Positions 16,596 through 25,643 of a stretch of 64,000 nucleotides of DNA are shown here, piece by piece (position 1 is the stretch's first letter; each line of letters begins with the position of its first letter). Position numbers and translations under genes: made by a program. The DNA comes from Microbacteriaceae bacterium (GTDB lineage: Bacteria; Actinomycetota; Actinomycetes; Actinomycetales; Microbacteriaceae): positions 62,001 through 126,000 of the forward strand of contig JAODAR010000011.1 of assembly GCA_025463545.1 (NCBI GenBank). Reading direction: 5' to 3'. The notes beneath the pieces were generated by a model that saw nothing but the letters and a program-made list of their open reading frames with translations, was not told where the DNA came from and ran no database searches.

Positions 16596-17828
16596 TTGAC
16601 TACGACAGATCAGCAACCATGGGGTCGCGTAGACGAATCCGGCACGGTTTACGTTCGCGTTGGTGACGGCGAACGCGCCGTCGGCCAGTACCCGGACGCG
16701 ACGCCCGAAGAGGCGCTGGCCTACTTCGAACGCAAGTACGTCGAGCTGAACGGCCAGGTGACGCTGCTCGAGCAACGCGCCCGCGGCGGCGCGCCGGCAG
16801 CGGACATCGCCAAGGCCGTGAAGCACCTCGCCTCCACCATCACCACTGCCAACGCCGTCGGCAACCTCCAGGCGCTGACCGACCGGCTCGCCGCACTCGG
16901 GGGCGCCGTCAGCGAACTGACCGAACAGCAGTCGCAGGAGGCCAAGGCCGCGGCCGAAGCCGCGGTCGCCGAACGTGCGGTCATCGTCGAGGAGGCCGAG
17001 CGGCTCGCCGCAGAGGACCCGGCGAAGACCCAGTGGAAGCAGACCAGCGCCGCTCTCGACGCGCTGTTCACCAGGTGGCAGGCGCACCAGCACGACGCCC
17101 CGCGCATCCCCAAGGGGGAAGCCAACGAGCTGTGGAAGCGGTTCCGCGCGGCCCGCACCACGATCGAGCAGAACCGCAAGGCGTTCTTCGCCGAACTCGA
17201 CAGCGCCCACAAGGGAGTGCGCAACCGCAAGCAGCAGCTGATCGAGCAGGCTGAGGCGCTTGCCCCCAAGGGCGCAGACGGCATCCCGGCTTACCGAACG
17301 CTCCTTGACGAGTGGAAGCTGGCGGGCCGCTCCGGCAAGAAGCAGGACGACGCCATGTGGGCGAGGTTCAAGGCTGCCGGCGACGTGCTGTACTCGGCCA
17401 AGACCGAGGTCGACGCGGTGGAGAACGAGGAGTTCTCCGGAAACCTCGCGCTCAAGCTGGAGCTGCTCGCCGAGGCCGAACCGCTACTGACTGAGACCGA
17501 CCGGGCCAAGGCACGCACCACCCTCCTGTCGATCCAGCGCCGCTGGGACGCGATCGGCAAGGTGCCACGCGATGAGGTCAAGGTGATCGAGGACCGCCTG
17601 CGCAAGGTGGAGACCGCCGTGCGCAAGCTCGACGACGACCACTGGAAGCGCAACAACCCGGAGACCAAGGCCCGTGCGGAGGGCCTGGCCGGACAACTGA
17701 ACGACGCCATCGCCAAGCTGGAGGCGGCACTCGCCGACGCTGAGGCAAGCACGGACGCCACCCGCATCGCCGAGGCACAAGAAGCGCTCGAGGCGCGGAA
17801 GGCGTGGCTCAAGGCGATCGGGCAATAA
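16596..17828 (+). CDS. DUF349 domain protein
   Basis: The protein has 410 residues, is mostly helical and contains repeated DUF349 units recognisable as LWKRFRAARTTIEQNRKAFF and AMWARFKAAGDVLYSAK. It is highly charged and predicted to form coiled coils, with no membrane segment. I chose the TTG start because AGGTGAGG sits just before it; an in-frame GTG nine bases upstream has no ribosome site, and longer frames run through an Arg-rich stretch. The usual neighbour is the cyclophilin gene, and the next actinobacterial landmark is rel, as here. The function is unknown. Confidence 0.9.
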   Translation: MTTTDQQPWGRVDESGTVYVRVGDGERAVGQYPDATPEEALAYFERKYVELNGQVTLLEQRARGGAPAADIAKAVKHLASTITTANAVGNLQALTDRLAALGGAVSELTEQQSQEAKAAAEAAVAERAVIVEEAERLAAEDPAKTQWKQTSAALDALFTRWQAHQHDAPRIPKGEANELWKRFRAARTTIEQNRKAFFAELDSAHKGVRNRKQQLIEQAEALAPKGADGIPAYRTLLDEWKLAGRSGKKQDDAMWARFKAAGDVLYSAKTEVDAVENEEFSGNLALKLELLAEAEPLLTETDRAKARTTLLSIQRRWDAIGKVPRDEVKVIEDRLRKVETAVRKLDDDHWKRNNPETKARAEGLAGQLNDAIAKLEAALADAEASTDATRIAEAQEALEARKAWLKAIGQ

Positions 17829-17835
17829 GCACCTT

Positions 17836-17940
17836 CTGCACAGCCACAGTCTGCGCAGCCACAGTCGGCGCAGCCACAGTCCGCGCAGCCACAGTCCGCG
17901 CAGCCACAGTCTGCGCAGCCACAGTCTGCGCAGCCACATT
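17836..17940. repeat. Seven-copy 15-bp tandem repeat after the DUF349 gene
   Basis: Seven consecutive units of the form CNGCRCAGCCACAGT start at 17836 and recur every 15 bases; two decayed copies (CTCCACAG...) follow to about 17965. The stretch lies 8 bp after the DUF349 stop. All frames through it stay open because 15 is a multiple of three, which makes spurious open frames on both strands. Confidence 0.95.
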
Positions 17941-18041
17941 CTCCACAGCTGGTTTCTCCACAGGCACTGCCGCCCGCGGGTTCTGCACTGATCGGTGCAC
18001 CGGGGGCGGCGGTGGTTCCAGCGTGCGCGCATGCTGGGGCG

Positions 18042-18677
18042 ATGACAGCTCGGTTGCCCGCGGTGTTGTCCACCGTTGACCTGCCGCTGGCCGAACTCAG
18101 CAGCGCCTCCCTCGACGGCGAGCTGTACCCGCTCGGCGAAAGCTGGTGCCCGGTGGATGCGCCGGCCGGCGCCGAGTCGCGCGCCCTCTCGATTGCCTCG
18201 GTGCTCCCCGGCCGGGTCATCATTGAACGGATGACGGCGGCGTGGATCTACGGCGCCGCGCCGGAACCGGTGCGCTACCAGCTCTGCGCCGATACCACGA
18301 ACCGCGTGAACCTTCCGTTTTCTGCCCGGTATTCGCTGCGTGAGGTGGTCGGCGTGGCCGGCGACACGATATCCGTGGCTGGTCTGCAGGTGACCGTCCC
18401 CGCGCGCACCGTGCTCGACCTCTGCCGGGATGCGAGCATCGCCACAGCTGATGTCGTGCCGGTCATCCGTCGCCTGTTCGAGCTTGGCCTGGCGGACGCT
18501 GGAGATGCAGCCCGCCGACTCGCCAGAACACAACGCCAACCTTCGCGCGAGCGGTTGGCTGCAGCGATTCGGCTGGTGCCTCCCGCCGAGAGTTGCTTTT
18601 CCGCTCGAGAGTTACCGGCGCAACCGGCAGTCTCGTCCGAAAAGGTAACTCTCGTCGCGACGACCCGGGCGCACTGA
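18042..18677 (+). CDS. Unknown protein, AbiEi-antitoxin-like features
   Basis: The 211-residue protein has no signal or membrane segment. The central LPGRVIIERMTAAWIYG and later VAGLQVTVPARTVLDLCRD resemble the non-HTH part of actinobacterial AbiEi-family antitoxin-like proteins, in which a promoter-like 'alias/PARTL-D' segment is conserved. No partner toxin gene is adjacent. The ATG is preceded by GGGG. Its last 25 codons run through an inverted-repeat element, so the natural C-terminus may have been replaced. It converges on rel with a 3-bp gap. Assignment is tentative. Confidence 0.6.
   Translation: MTARLPAVLSTVDLPLAELSSASLDGELYPLGESWCPVDAPAGAESRALSIASVLPGRVIIERMTAAWIYGAAPEPVRYQLCADTTNRVNLPFSARYSLREVVGVAGDTISVAGLQVTVPARTVLDLCRDASIATADVVPVIRRLFELGLADAGDAARRLARTQRQPSRERLAAAIRLVPPAESCFSARELPAQPAVSSEKVTLVATTRAH
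18587..18654. repeat. Inverted repeat element / bidirectional hairpin
   Basis: CGAGAGTTACC (18606-18616) pairs with GGTAACTCTCG (18644-18654). A related arm, CGAGAGTTGCTTTTCC (18587-18602), can pair instead with the extended right arm that includes GAAAAGG. It lies between convergent genes and inside the 3' end of the plus-strand gene, so it may be a terminator or a REP-like element. Confidence 0.75.
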
Positions 18678-18680
18678 AAC

Positions 18681-20933
18681 TCAGCCGTCGTTCACCCGGT
18701 ACACGTCGTAGACCGCGTCGATGCGCCGCACCGCGTTCAGCACCCGGTCGAGGTGGGTGGTGTCCCCCATCTCGAAGACGAAACGGCTGAGCGCCAACCG
18801 ATCGTTCGAGGTGTTGACGGTGGCAGAAAGAATGTTCACGTGGTACTCGGACAGCACCCGGGTCACATCGGAAAGCAGGCCGGACCGGTCGAGCGCTTCG
18901 ACCTGGATATGCACCAGGAAGAGGCTCTTCGAGGTCGGCGCCCACTCCACGTCGATCATCCGTTCAGGTTCCTTGAGCAGGTCCTGCACGTTGTGGCAGG
19001 ACGCCTGGTGCACCGAAACGCCCGAGCCACGCGTGATGAAGCCCACGATCTTGTCGCCGGGAACCGGGGTGCAGCAGCGGGCGAGTTTGACCAGGATGTC
19101 GGGGGCGCCGCGGACGAGCACCCCGGAGTCGCTGTTCCGGAGGGTTTGGGTGCGGCCACGCGGTGCGACAGGCAGCTCAGCGCCGTCGTTGTCCTCGACG
19201 TTCTGCAGCGAGGCGACGACCTTCTCCAGCACCGACTGGGTGGAGACGTGACCCTCGCCGACTGCGGCATAGAGGGCGGAGACGTCCTCGTATTTCATCA
19301 CCGCGGCGACCTCGGCGAACGAGTCCTGGTTCATCAGTTTCTGCAGCGGCAGGTTCTGCTTGCGCATGGCGCGGGCGATCGCGTCCCGGCCCTGTTCGAT
19401 CGCCTCGTCCCGGCGTTCCTTGGTGAACCACTGCCGGATCTTGTTGCGCGCGCGGGGACTCTTGACGAAGTTCAGCCAGTCCTTGCTGGGCCCGGAGTCG
19501 GGGTTCTTCGAGGTGAAGACCTCCACCACGTCGCCGGTGTTCAGCGTCGATTCCAGCGGCACCAGGCGGCCGTTCACCTTGGAGCCCATGGTGCGGTGCC
19601 CGACCTCGGTGTGCACGGCGTAGGCGAAGTCCACCGGGGTGGCGCCGGCCGGCAGTCCGATGACGCGGCCCTTCGGGGTGAAGACGTAGACCTCTTTGGC
19701 GCCGATCTCGTAGCGGAGCGAATCGAGGAACTCCCCCGGGTCCGCTGTTTCGGCCTGCCAGTCGGAGATATGCGCCAGCCACGCCATGTCGGTGTCGCTC
19801 TGCGGGCCCGGGCCCGAGCTCTTACCGTTGACCTGCTCCTTGTACTTCCAGTGCGCGGCGACCCCGAACTCCGCGCGCTGGTGCATCTCCTGGGTACGGA
19901 TCTGGATCTCAACCGGGCGGCCGCTCGGGCCGAGCACCGTGGTGTGCAGCGACTGGTACAGGTTGAACTTCGGGGTGGCGATGTAGTCCTTGAACCGGCC
20001 GGGCAGGGGGGTCCAGCGAGCGTGGATGGCGCCGAGCACCGCGTAGCAGTCGCGCACCGAGTTCACCAGCACCCGGATGCCGACGAGGTCGTAGATTTCG
20101 TCGAAATCGCGGCCGCGCACCACCATCTTCTGGTAGATCGAGTAGTACTGCTTGGGCCGGCCGGCCACTTTGCCGCGGATCCGGGCCGCTTTCAGGTCGT
20201 CGTTGATGGCGTCGATGACCTGCTGCACGAACTCCTCGCGCTGCGGGGTGCGCTGCTTGACCAGGCTCTCGATCTCGGCGTACAGCTTGGGGTAGAGCAC
20301 CGCGAATGAGAGGTCTTCGAGTTCCCATTTGATCGTTTGGATACCCAGCCGGTGGGCCAGCGGGGCATAGATCTCAAGAGTCTCCGTGGCCTTGCGGGCC
20401 GCCGATTCTGCCGGCACGAATCCCCAGGTACGGGCGTTGTGCAGCCGGTCGGCCAGCTTGATGATCAGCACTCTGATGTCCTTGGACATCGCCACGATCA
20501 TCTTGCGCACGGTCTCGGCCTGGGTGCTGTCGCCGTACTTGACCTTGTCGAGTTTGGTGACGCCGTCGACCAGCATCGCGATCTCATCGCCGAAGTCGAG
20601 GCGCAGCTGGTCGAGCGTGTAGTCGGTGTCTTCGACCGTGTCGTGGAGCAGCGCCGCGGCGACGGTCTTCGGCCCGATGCCGAGGTCGGCGAGGATCTGG
20701 GCGACGGCGACGGGATGCGTGATGTACGGCTCGCCGCTTCGCCGCTTCTGGCCCTCGTGGGCCCGCTCGGCGGCGCTGTACGCGCGGTCGATGATCGACA
20801 GGTCGACCTTCGGATGGTGCATCCGGACGGTCTTGATCAGGGTATCGATCGCGCCGGCCGGCTGCGCACGGGAGAAGATGCGCGGCACGAGGCGGCGCAG
20901 GGAAGCGGCGGATGGCGTCGTGGTTTCCGTCAT
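18681..20933 (-). CDS. rel: Bifunctional (p)ppGpp synthetase/hydrolase Rel
   Basis: Rel makes and degrades the stringent-response alarmone. The 750-residue protein has an HD hydrolase domain with His73 and the intact HDTVED motif at 97-102, so hydrolysis should work. The synthetase domain (about 245-365) includes GRPKQYYSIYQKM and YDLVGIRVLV. A TGS domain (VFTPKGRVIGLPAGATPVDFAYAVHT) follows, then helical and zinc-finger-like segments, and a C-terminal ACT domain. It is the single long RSH protein typical of Actinobacteria. A rhodanese and secFD lie directly upstream. Confidence 0.97.
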   Translation of the reverse strand: MTETTTPSAASLRRLVPRIFSRAQPAGAIDTLIKTVRMHHPKVDLSIIDRAYSAAERAHEGQKRRSGEPYITHPVAVAQILADLGIGPKTVAAALLHDTVEDTDYTLDQLRLDFGDEIAMLVDGVTKLDKVKYGDSTQAETVRKMIVAMSKDIRVLIIKLADRLHNARTWGFVPAESAARKATETLEIYAPLAHRLGIQTIKWELEDLSFAVLYPKLYAEIESLVKQRTPQREEFVQQVIDAINDDLKAARIRGKVAGRPKQYYSIYQKMVVRGRDFDEIYDLVGIRVLVNSVRDCYAVLGAIHARWTPLPGRFKDYIATPKFNLYQSLHTTVLGPSGRPVEIQIRTQEMHQRAEFGVAAHWKYKEQVNGKSSGPGPQSDTDMAWLAHISDWQAETADPGEFLDSLRYEIGAKEVYVFTPKGRVIGLPAGATPVDFAYAVHTEVGHRTMGSKVNGRLVPLESTLNTGDVVEVFTSKNPDSGPSKDWLNFVKSPRARNKIRQWFTKERRDEAIEQGRDAIARAMRKQNLPLQKLMNQDSFAEVAAVMKYEDVSALYAAVGEGHVSTQSVLEKVVASLQNVEDNDGAELPVAPRGRTQTLRNSDSGVLVRGAPDILVKLARCCTPVPGDKIVGFITRGSGVSVHQASCHNVQDLLKEPERMIDVEWAPTSKSLFLVHIQVEALDRSGLLSDVTRVLSEYHVNILSATVNTSNDRLALSRFVFEMGDTTHLDRVLNAVRRIDAVYDVYRVNDG

Positions 20934-20957
20934 CTTCTCACCTCACTTCCACAGCAA

Positions 20958-21314
20958 TTATCGCTGTTGTGCGGAGTCCGGTTTGACCACTTCGCCGCCG
21001 GCTGAATTCCAGGCGACCATGCCGCCCTCCACGTTCACAGCTGGATACTCCGCGGCGCGCAGCGCGTCGGTGACCGCGCGCGAGCGGGCGCCGCTGTGGC
21101 AGATCACGAGGATGGTCGCGTCCTCGGGGAGCTCGTCCTGCCGCTGACGCAGCTCACCCATCGGGATGTGGTGCGCCGCGGGGGCGTGGCCGGCCTGCCA
21201 CTCGTGGTCCTCGCGCACGTCGAGCAGCCATGCAGAGTCCTCGCCGACCAGCCGCACGGCATCCGCCGCCCCGATGGCGTCGCCCGGGATGTCGCCAGGC
21301 ACTACCGCCGTCAT
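20958..21314 (-). CDS. Single-domain rhodanese
   Basis: The 118-residue protein has one rhodanese domain. The WLLDVREDHEWQAGHAPAAHHIPMGEL region and the active loop ILVICHSGARS are present, with the persulfide cysteine in CHSGARS. Its ATG overlaps the secF stop by four bases, so it is co-translated with the Sec genes; this pairing looks positional rather than functional. It probably handles sulfane sulfur in the cytoplasm. Confidence 0.9.
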   Translation of the reverse strand: MTAVVPGDIPGDAIGAADAVRLVGEDSAWLLDVREDHEWQAGHAPAAHHIPMGELRQRQDELPEDATILVICHSGARSRAVTDALRAAEYPAVNVEGGMVAWNSAGGEVVKPDSAQQR

Positions 21315-22321
21315 GCCGGCACTTCCACGGTGCGCGGCACGCCGGCCTTGGCCTTTGCCGCCGTCGCGCGGGCATCGTGCTTGCGAATGGCGGGCTCGTT
21401 CTGGCGCAGCTGCGCGTACAGCGGCGCACCGATGTAGATCGTCGAGTAGGTGCCGATCAGGATTCCGATCAACAGCGCCGTCGAGATGTCACGCAGGGTG
21501 TCAGCACCGAATACGTACGAACCGATGAACAGAATAGATGCCACCGGAAGTGCCGCGACCACACCGGTGTTGATCGAGCGCACGAGTGTCTGGTTCACCG
21601 CGAGGTTCACCGACTCGGCGAAGGTGCGCTGGGCGCCGGCGGCGTCCCCGGCCGTGTTCTCGCGGATTTTGTCGAACACCACGACGGTGTCGTAGAGGGA
21701 GTAGCCGAGGATGGTCAGGAACCCGATCATGGCGGCGGGGGTGATCTCGAACCCCGTGAGCGCGTATACGCCGGCGGTGATGATGAGGTCGTGCAACAGC
21801 GACAGCATCGCCGCGACCGACATTTTCCAGGTGCGGAAGTACAGCGCCATGATGACGGCCGCAAGCAGCAGGAAGGCCACCAGCCCCTGGACCGCCTGGC
21901 GGGTGACGTCTGCACCCCAGGTCGCCCCGATGAAGGAAGTCGCGACTTCCGTCACCGGAACGTTGTACGCGTCGGCGAGGGCTGTGGTCACGGCCTTGGT
22001 CTCGTCGTCAGTGAGCTGGTCGGTCTGCACTCGCACACCGCTGGCGCCGACCGTCGACACCCGCGCGACGGCGTCGGGAACAACTTTGGCGACCGCGTCG
22101 ATGGCGGGCTTCTGCGCGGTGTTGTCGACCTGCGTGATCTGGAACTGCGAGCCGCCACGGAACTCGATGCCGAAGTTGAAGCCACCCTTGACAATCGGGA
22201 TCAACACCGAAGCGATGATGAGCACGATGGCGATCGTGTACCAGATACGGCGTTTGCCGATGAAGTTGAAGGAGCGCTCACCGGTGTACAGGTGGTTTCC
22301 GAAATCAGTCAGGCCGGCCAT
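21311..22321 (-). CDS. secF: Protein translocase subunit SecF
   Basis: SecF and SecD pull exported proteins across the membrane using the proton gradient. SecF has 336 residues with six predicted membrane helices. The first periplasmic segment follows TM1 and contains FNFGIEFRGGSQFQI, and FLTILGYSLYDTVVVFDKIREN is the conserved core of the translocation domain. It starts on the secD stop (TGATG), in the order yajC-secD-secF. Confidence 0.97.
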   Translation of the reverse strand: MAGLTDFGNHLYTGERSFNFIGKRRIWYTIAIVLIIASVLIPIVKGGFNFGIEFRGGSQFQITQVDNTAQKPAIDAVAKVVPDAVARVSTVGASGVRVQTDQLTDDETKAVTTALADAYNVPVTEVATSFIGATWGADVTRQAVQGLVAFLLLAAVIMALYFRTWKMSVAAMLSLLHDLIITAGVYALTGFEITPAAMIGFLTILGYSLYDTVVVFDKIRENTAGDAAGAQRTFAESVNLAVNQTLVRSINTGVVAALPVASILFIGSYVFGADTLRDISTALLIGILIGTYSTIYIGAPLYAQLRQNEPAIRKHDARATAAKAKAGVPRTVEVPA

Positions 22322-24075
22322 CAGGAATCCTTCCCGTCGTTCTGGATTTTCTGGGAGTCGCCTTCAGCGGATGATGTGCCGGAGCGCGCCCCGGCCGTGG
22401 CCAGTTCAGAAGCCTTCCGTTCAGCGATGGTCTGTCGCTTTGCTGCCTCCCGGGCGCTCGACGCGGCCTTGCCCGCCACCACGCTGACGGGTTTCCGGAA
22501 CTCAGCGCGCCCGCGGTACACGGCGCCCAGCGCGTTGGGGTCGAGCCCCGACAACGGATGCCCGCTGCTGAAGAACCGGGTCTGCGCCAGCAGTTGCAGC
22601 ATCGGGTGGGTGAACAGGATGACGACGAGGACGTCGATCACGGTGGTCAGGCCGAGGGTGAACGCGAAGCCGCGGACATTGCCGACGGCGAGCACGTACA
22701 ACACGATGGCGGCCAACAGGTTGGTGCCCTTGGCGGCGTAGACGGTTCGCAGTGCGCGCTTCCAGCCTGCCTCCACGGCGGACTCGAGCCCGCGCCCGTC
22801 GCGCAACTCATCCCGCACCCGTTCGAAGTAGATGATGAACGAGTCGGCGGTGAACCCGATGGCCACGATCAGTCCGGCCACTCCAGCGAGCGAGAGCCGA
22901 TACCCCTCCCGCCACGACATGACGGCGATCACCAGGTAGGTGAGGACGCCGGCAACGATGAGCGAGGCGAGCGTGACCATGCCGAGCAGGCGGTATTGGA
23001 ACAGCGTGTACAGGGCGACCAGGATAAGGCCGATGATGCCGGCGATCAGTCCACTCTGCAGCTGGGATGATCCGAGCGTGGCGGAAATCGTGTCAGAGCT
23101 CTGCACATTGAAGCTGAGCGGCAGGGCACCGAATTTCAACTGGTCGGCGAGCACCTTGGACGACTCCTGGGTGAAGTTTCCGGTGATCTGCGGCTTTCCG
23201 TCGGTGATCACTGCAAGAGTGCGCGGGGCGGAGATCACTTTGCCGTCGAGCACGATCGCGAACTGGTTCTGCACGCCCTGCAGCCCGCTCAACCGAGTGG
23301 TGACCTTCGAGAAGGCCTTGGTTCCGGTCGGATCGAAGACGATGTTGACGGCCCATTCACCGGTGGTCGCCCCGGTCTGGGTGGTCACCTGGCCGTTGGT
23401 GGCGTCGCTGATGTTCTCGCCGCTGACCTCAACCGGTCCCAGCACGTACTTGACCGACCCGTCGGCCTCGCAGGTCACCAGCGGTTCGTTCGGCGGGGCG
23501 ACGACCGTCGGGTTGACATCGGCACAGTTGAACGCGTCGTACTTCGCCTGGAGTGCGGGCGTCACCTGGCTGAGGTCGCTGGCATTCGTCGGGCTCGCCG
23601 TCGGAGTGCTCGGCAAGTTGGGGTCGGGCGTGGCTGACGGCGATGCGGTGCTGTTGTCGCCACCGACGCTCGCTGCAGACGGCTGGCCCGCCAGCAGAAC
23701 CGGGCGGAACTCGAGTTTCGCGGAGGATTCGATCCGATTGCGGGTCTCTTCGTCGACTACGCCCGGGATGGAGACGACGATGTTCTGTCCACCCTGGGTG
23801 TTGATCTCGGCCTCTGAGACTCCTGACGCGTCAACGCGCTGGCGGATGATCGACACGGCCTGGTTCAGCTGTTCCGTGGACACCGTCTGGCCGGAGGCCA
23901 GTTTGGGGGCAAGGATGATCTGGGTGCCGCCCTCGAGGTCGAGTGCGAGCTTGGGCGCCCACGATCCGCCCGCGGTCAACACACCCGTCAGGTTCAGCGC
24001 AATGAGGCCGAGAACCACCACGCCCAGCCAGGTGAGGGAGCGCCAGGCTTTCTTGACCGGGTTCGACTTTGCCAC
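22321..24075 (-). CDS. secD: Protein translocase subunit SecD
   Basis: SecD is the larger partner of SecF. The 584-residue protein has TM1 near the N-terminus, a large extracytoplasmic P1 domain, and five more membrane helices. The LDLEGGTQIILAP motif follows TM1, and IGFTADSFIIYFERVRDEL marks the conserved TM4-TM5 region. P1 contains an acidic Ser/Thr/Pro-rich stretch (about 145-180), and the C-terminal 75 residues are a charged cytoplasmic tail, both typical actinobacterial additions. It lies 65 bp downstream of yajC, with a strong hairpin between. Confidence 0.97.
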   Translation of the reverse strand: MAKSNPVKKAWRSLTWLGVVVLGLIALNLTGVLTAGGSWAPKLALDLEGGTQIILAPKLASGQTVSTEQLNQAVSIIRQRVDASGVSEAEINTQGGQNIVVSIPGVVDEETRNRIESSAKLEFRPVLLAGQPSAASVGGDNSTASPSATPDPNLPSTPTASPTNASDLSQVTPALQAKYDAFNCADVNPTVVAPPNEPLVTCEADGSVKYVLGPVEVSGENISDATNGQVTTQTGATTGEWAVNIVFDPTGTKAFSKVTTRLSGLQGVQNQFAIVLDGKVISAPRTLAVITDGKPQITGNFTQESSKVLADQLKFGALPLSFNVQSSDTISATLGSSQLQSGLIAGIIGLILVALYTLFQYRLLGMVTLASLIVAGVLTYLVIAVMSWREGYRLSLAGVAGLIVAIGFTADSFIIYFERVRDELRDGRGLESAVEAGWKRALRTVYAAKGTNLLAAIVLYVLAVGNVRGFAFTLGLTTVIDVLVVILFTHPMLQLLAQTRFFSSGHPLSGLDPNALGAVYRGRAEFRKPVSVVAGKAASSAREAAKRQTIAERKASELATAGARSGTSSAEGDSQKIQNDGKDS

Positions 24076-24098
24076 CTATGAACTCAGCTTTCTATGCA

Positions 24099-24128
24099 CG
24101 TGCCCATGCCTTCTGGGGCATGGGCACG
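24099..24128. other. Perfect 12-bp hairpin between yajC and secD
   Basis: CGTGCCCATGCC and GGCATGGGCACG are exact complements around a six-base loop. The hairpin lies inside the yajC-secD-secF transcription unit, 12 bp after the yajC stop. It has no U-tract, so it may be an RNA-processing or partial-termination site. Confidence 0.85.
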
Positions 24129-24140
24129 GGAGAGGGATTG

Positions 24141-24533
24141 TTACGCGTCGCCCTTTTTGGGCTCGGCGTCCGGCGTGTCGGTGCGGCGCTGGCCGAACTC
24201 CGGCTCACCTGTAACGGTGTCGCTGGTGTCGTCCAACCCGGCGACGGGGAGGGACTCGTCCGATTCCGTGGTGGCCGGCTCGACGACGCGCGCAATGGTC
24301 TGGCGGTGGATCTGAACGATCGTGCCAGGGGCGATCTGCAGTGCGACCTTGTTCGCCTCTTCGTCAATGGAGACGATGGTGCCGTAAAGGCCGAAGTTGG
24401 TCATCACGTCCGCGCCGGGCACCATGGTGGACTGCAGGTTTTCCTGGTCCCGCTTACGCTTCCGCCCGTTGCGGAACATGAAGAAGACGAGCAGCGCCAG
24501 AACGGCGAGCATGATGAGAGTCAGTGGATCCAT
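24141..24533 (-). CDS. yajC: YajC, Sec accessory membrane protein
   Basis: YajC associates with SecDF. With the ATG at 24533 the protein is 130 residues. One N-terminal helix (LTLIMLAVLALLVFFMF) is followed by the family sequence RKRKRDQENLQSTMVPGADVMTNFGLYGTIVSID and a beta-rich domain. The acidic C-terminal tail is typical of actinobacterial YajC. A TTG start further upstream would add an unlikely Trp/Arg segment. It lies downstream of ruvB and upstream of secD. Confidence 0.93.
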   Translation of the reverse strand: MDPLTLIMLAVLALLVFFMFRNGRKRKRDQENLQSTMVPGADVMTNFGLYGTIVSIDEEANKVALQIAPGTIVQIHRQTIARVVEPATTESDESLPVAGLDDTSDTVTGEPEFGQRRTDTPDAEPKKGDA

Positions 24534-24608
24534 AAAACTGTGAAACCTTCCGATTGCGGTGCGCTGCCACGACAATGAAATGCATGGGCATGTGCGAACC
24601 AGCTTGAA

Positions 24609-25643
24609 TTATAGGTCATCCAGGGTGAGGCCAGCCTGAGGATGGCTGAGACCGAAGTGCCGCCACGCTTCCGGGGTGGCGACACGCCCCCGGGGCGTGC
24701 GCGTGAGAAAGCCTATCCGCACCAGGAACGGCTCAACGACAGCCTCAATAGTTTCCGCTTCTTCTCCCACTGAAACAGCCAGGGTATTGAGTCCAACTGG
24801 CCCACCCCCAAAACGGGTCAGGATGGTGCGCATCACTTCCCGGTCGAGCCGGTCGAGGCCGATTTCATCGACGTCGTACAGCTCAAGCGCCGCGTGCACC
24901 GCTGCGAGGTCGGCGTCACCGCCGTGCACGAGCGCGAAGTCGCGCACCCGGCGGAGCAGGCGGTTTGCGATGCGCGGCGTTCCACGGCAGCGGCCGGCGA
25001 TCTCGGCGAGGGCAGCGCGGTCCACGGTCAGGCCGAGCAGCGCGGCTGCGCGGCCGAGCACCTGTTCCAGTTCACTCTCCGCATAGAACTCGAGGTGGGC
25101 GGTGAAACCGAAACGGTCACGCAACGGGTTCGGGAGCAGGCCGGACCGGGTTGTGGCGCCGACCAGCGTGAAGGGGGCGAGGTCCAGCGGAACGGAGGTG
25201 GCGCCGGCTCCCTTGCCCACCATGATGTCGATCCGGAAGTCCTCCATGGCGAGGTAGAGCATCTCCTCGGCGGAGCGAGCCATCCGGTGGATCTCGTCGA
25301 TGAACAGCACCTCGCCCGGGATCAGCGATGAGAGCACTGCGGCGAGGTCGCCGGCGTGCTGGATCGCCGGTCCGCTCGACATCCGCAGCGGACGGTTCCC
25401 TTCGTGCGCGATGATCATGGCCAGAGTGGTCTTGCCCAGTCCGGGCGGTCCCGCGAGGAGGATGTGGTCGGGGGTGCGCTGCTGCATGGTCGCGGCGGTC
25501 AGGAGTAGCTGCAGCTGGCCCCGCACCTTCTGCTGGCCGACGAATTCGCCGAGGCTCTGCGGTCGCAGTGCACCCTCAAAGGCGATTTCCGCATCGCCGT
25601 CGATGAGGGGGCTGGTCAGTTCCACACCCGGGTCGGCGCTCAT
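24609..25643 (-). CDS. ruvB: Holliday junction branch migration helicase RuvB
   Basis: RuvB is the hexameric AAA+ motor of RuvAB. The 344-residue protein has Walker [19 protein letters not shown], Walker [10 protein letters not shown], and [17 protein letters not shown] with the arginine finger. The C-terminal winged helix ends in [19 protein letters not shown]. The start shares one base with the ruvA stop (TGATG). Confidence 0.98.
   Translation of the reverse strand: MSADPGVELTSPLIDGDAEIAFEGALRPQSLGEFVGQQKVRGQLQLLLTAATMQQRTPDHILLAGPPGLGKTTLAMIIAHEGNRPLRMSSGPAIQHAGDLAAVLSSLIPGEVLFIDEIHRMARSAEEMLYLAMEDFRIDIMVGKGAGATSVPLDLAPFTLVGATTRSGLLPNPLRDRFGFTAHLEFYAESELEQVLGRAAALLGLTVDRAALAEIAGRCRGTPRIANRLLRRVRDFALVHGGDADLAAVHAALELYDVDEIGLDRLDREVMRTILTRFGGGPVGLNTLAVSVGEEAETIEAVVEPFLVRIGFLTRTPRGRVATPEAWRHFGLSHPQAGLTLDDL

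Noticed and set aside
17804..18079. Plus-strand frame with (ATVCA)n repeats
   Set aside because: It is a product of the 15-bp array, starting inside the DUF349 gene, with no ribosome site.
17291..18223. Long minus-strand frame with (CGCAD)n-like repeats overlapping the DUF349 gene end
   Set aside because: It is an artefact of the 15-bp tandem array, which opens all frames; it has no ribosome site or domain.
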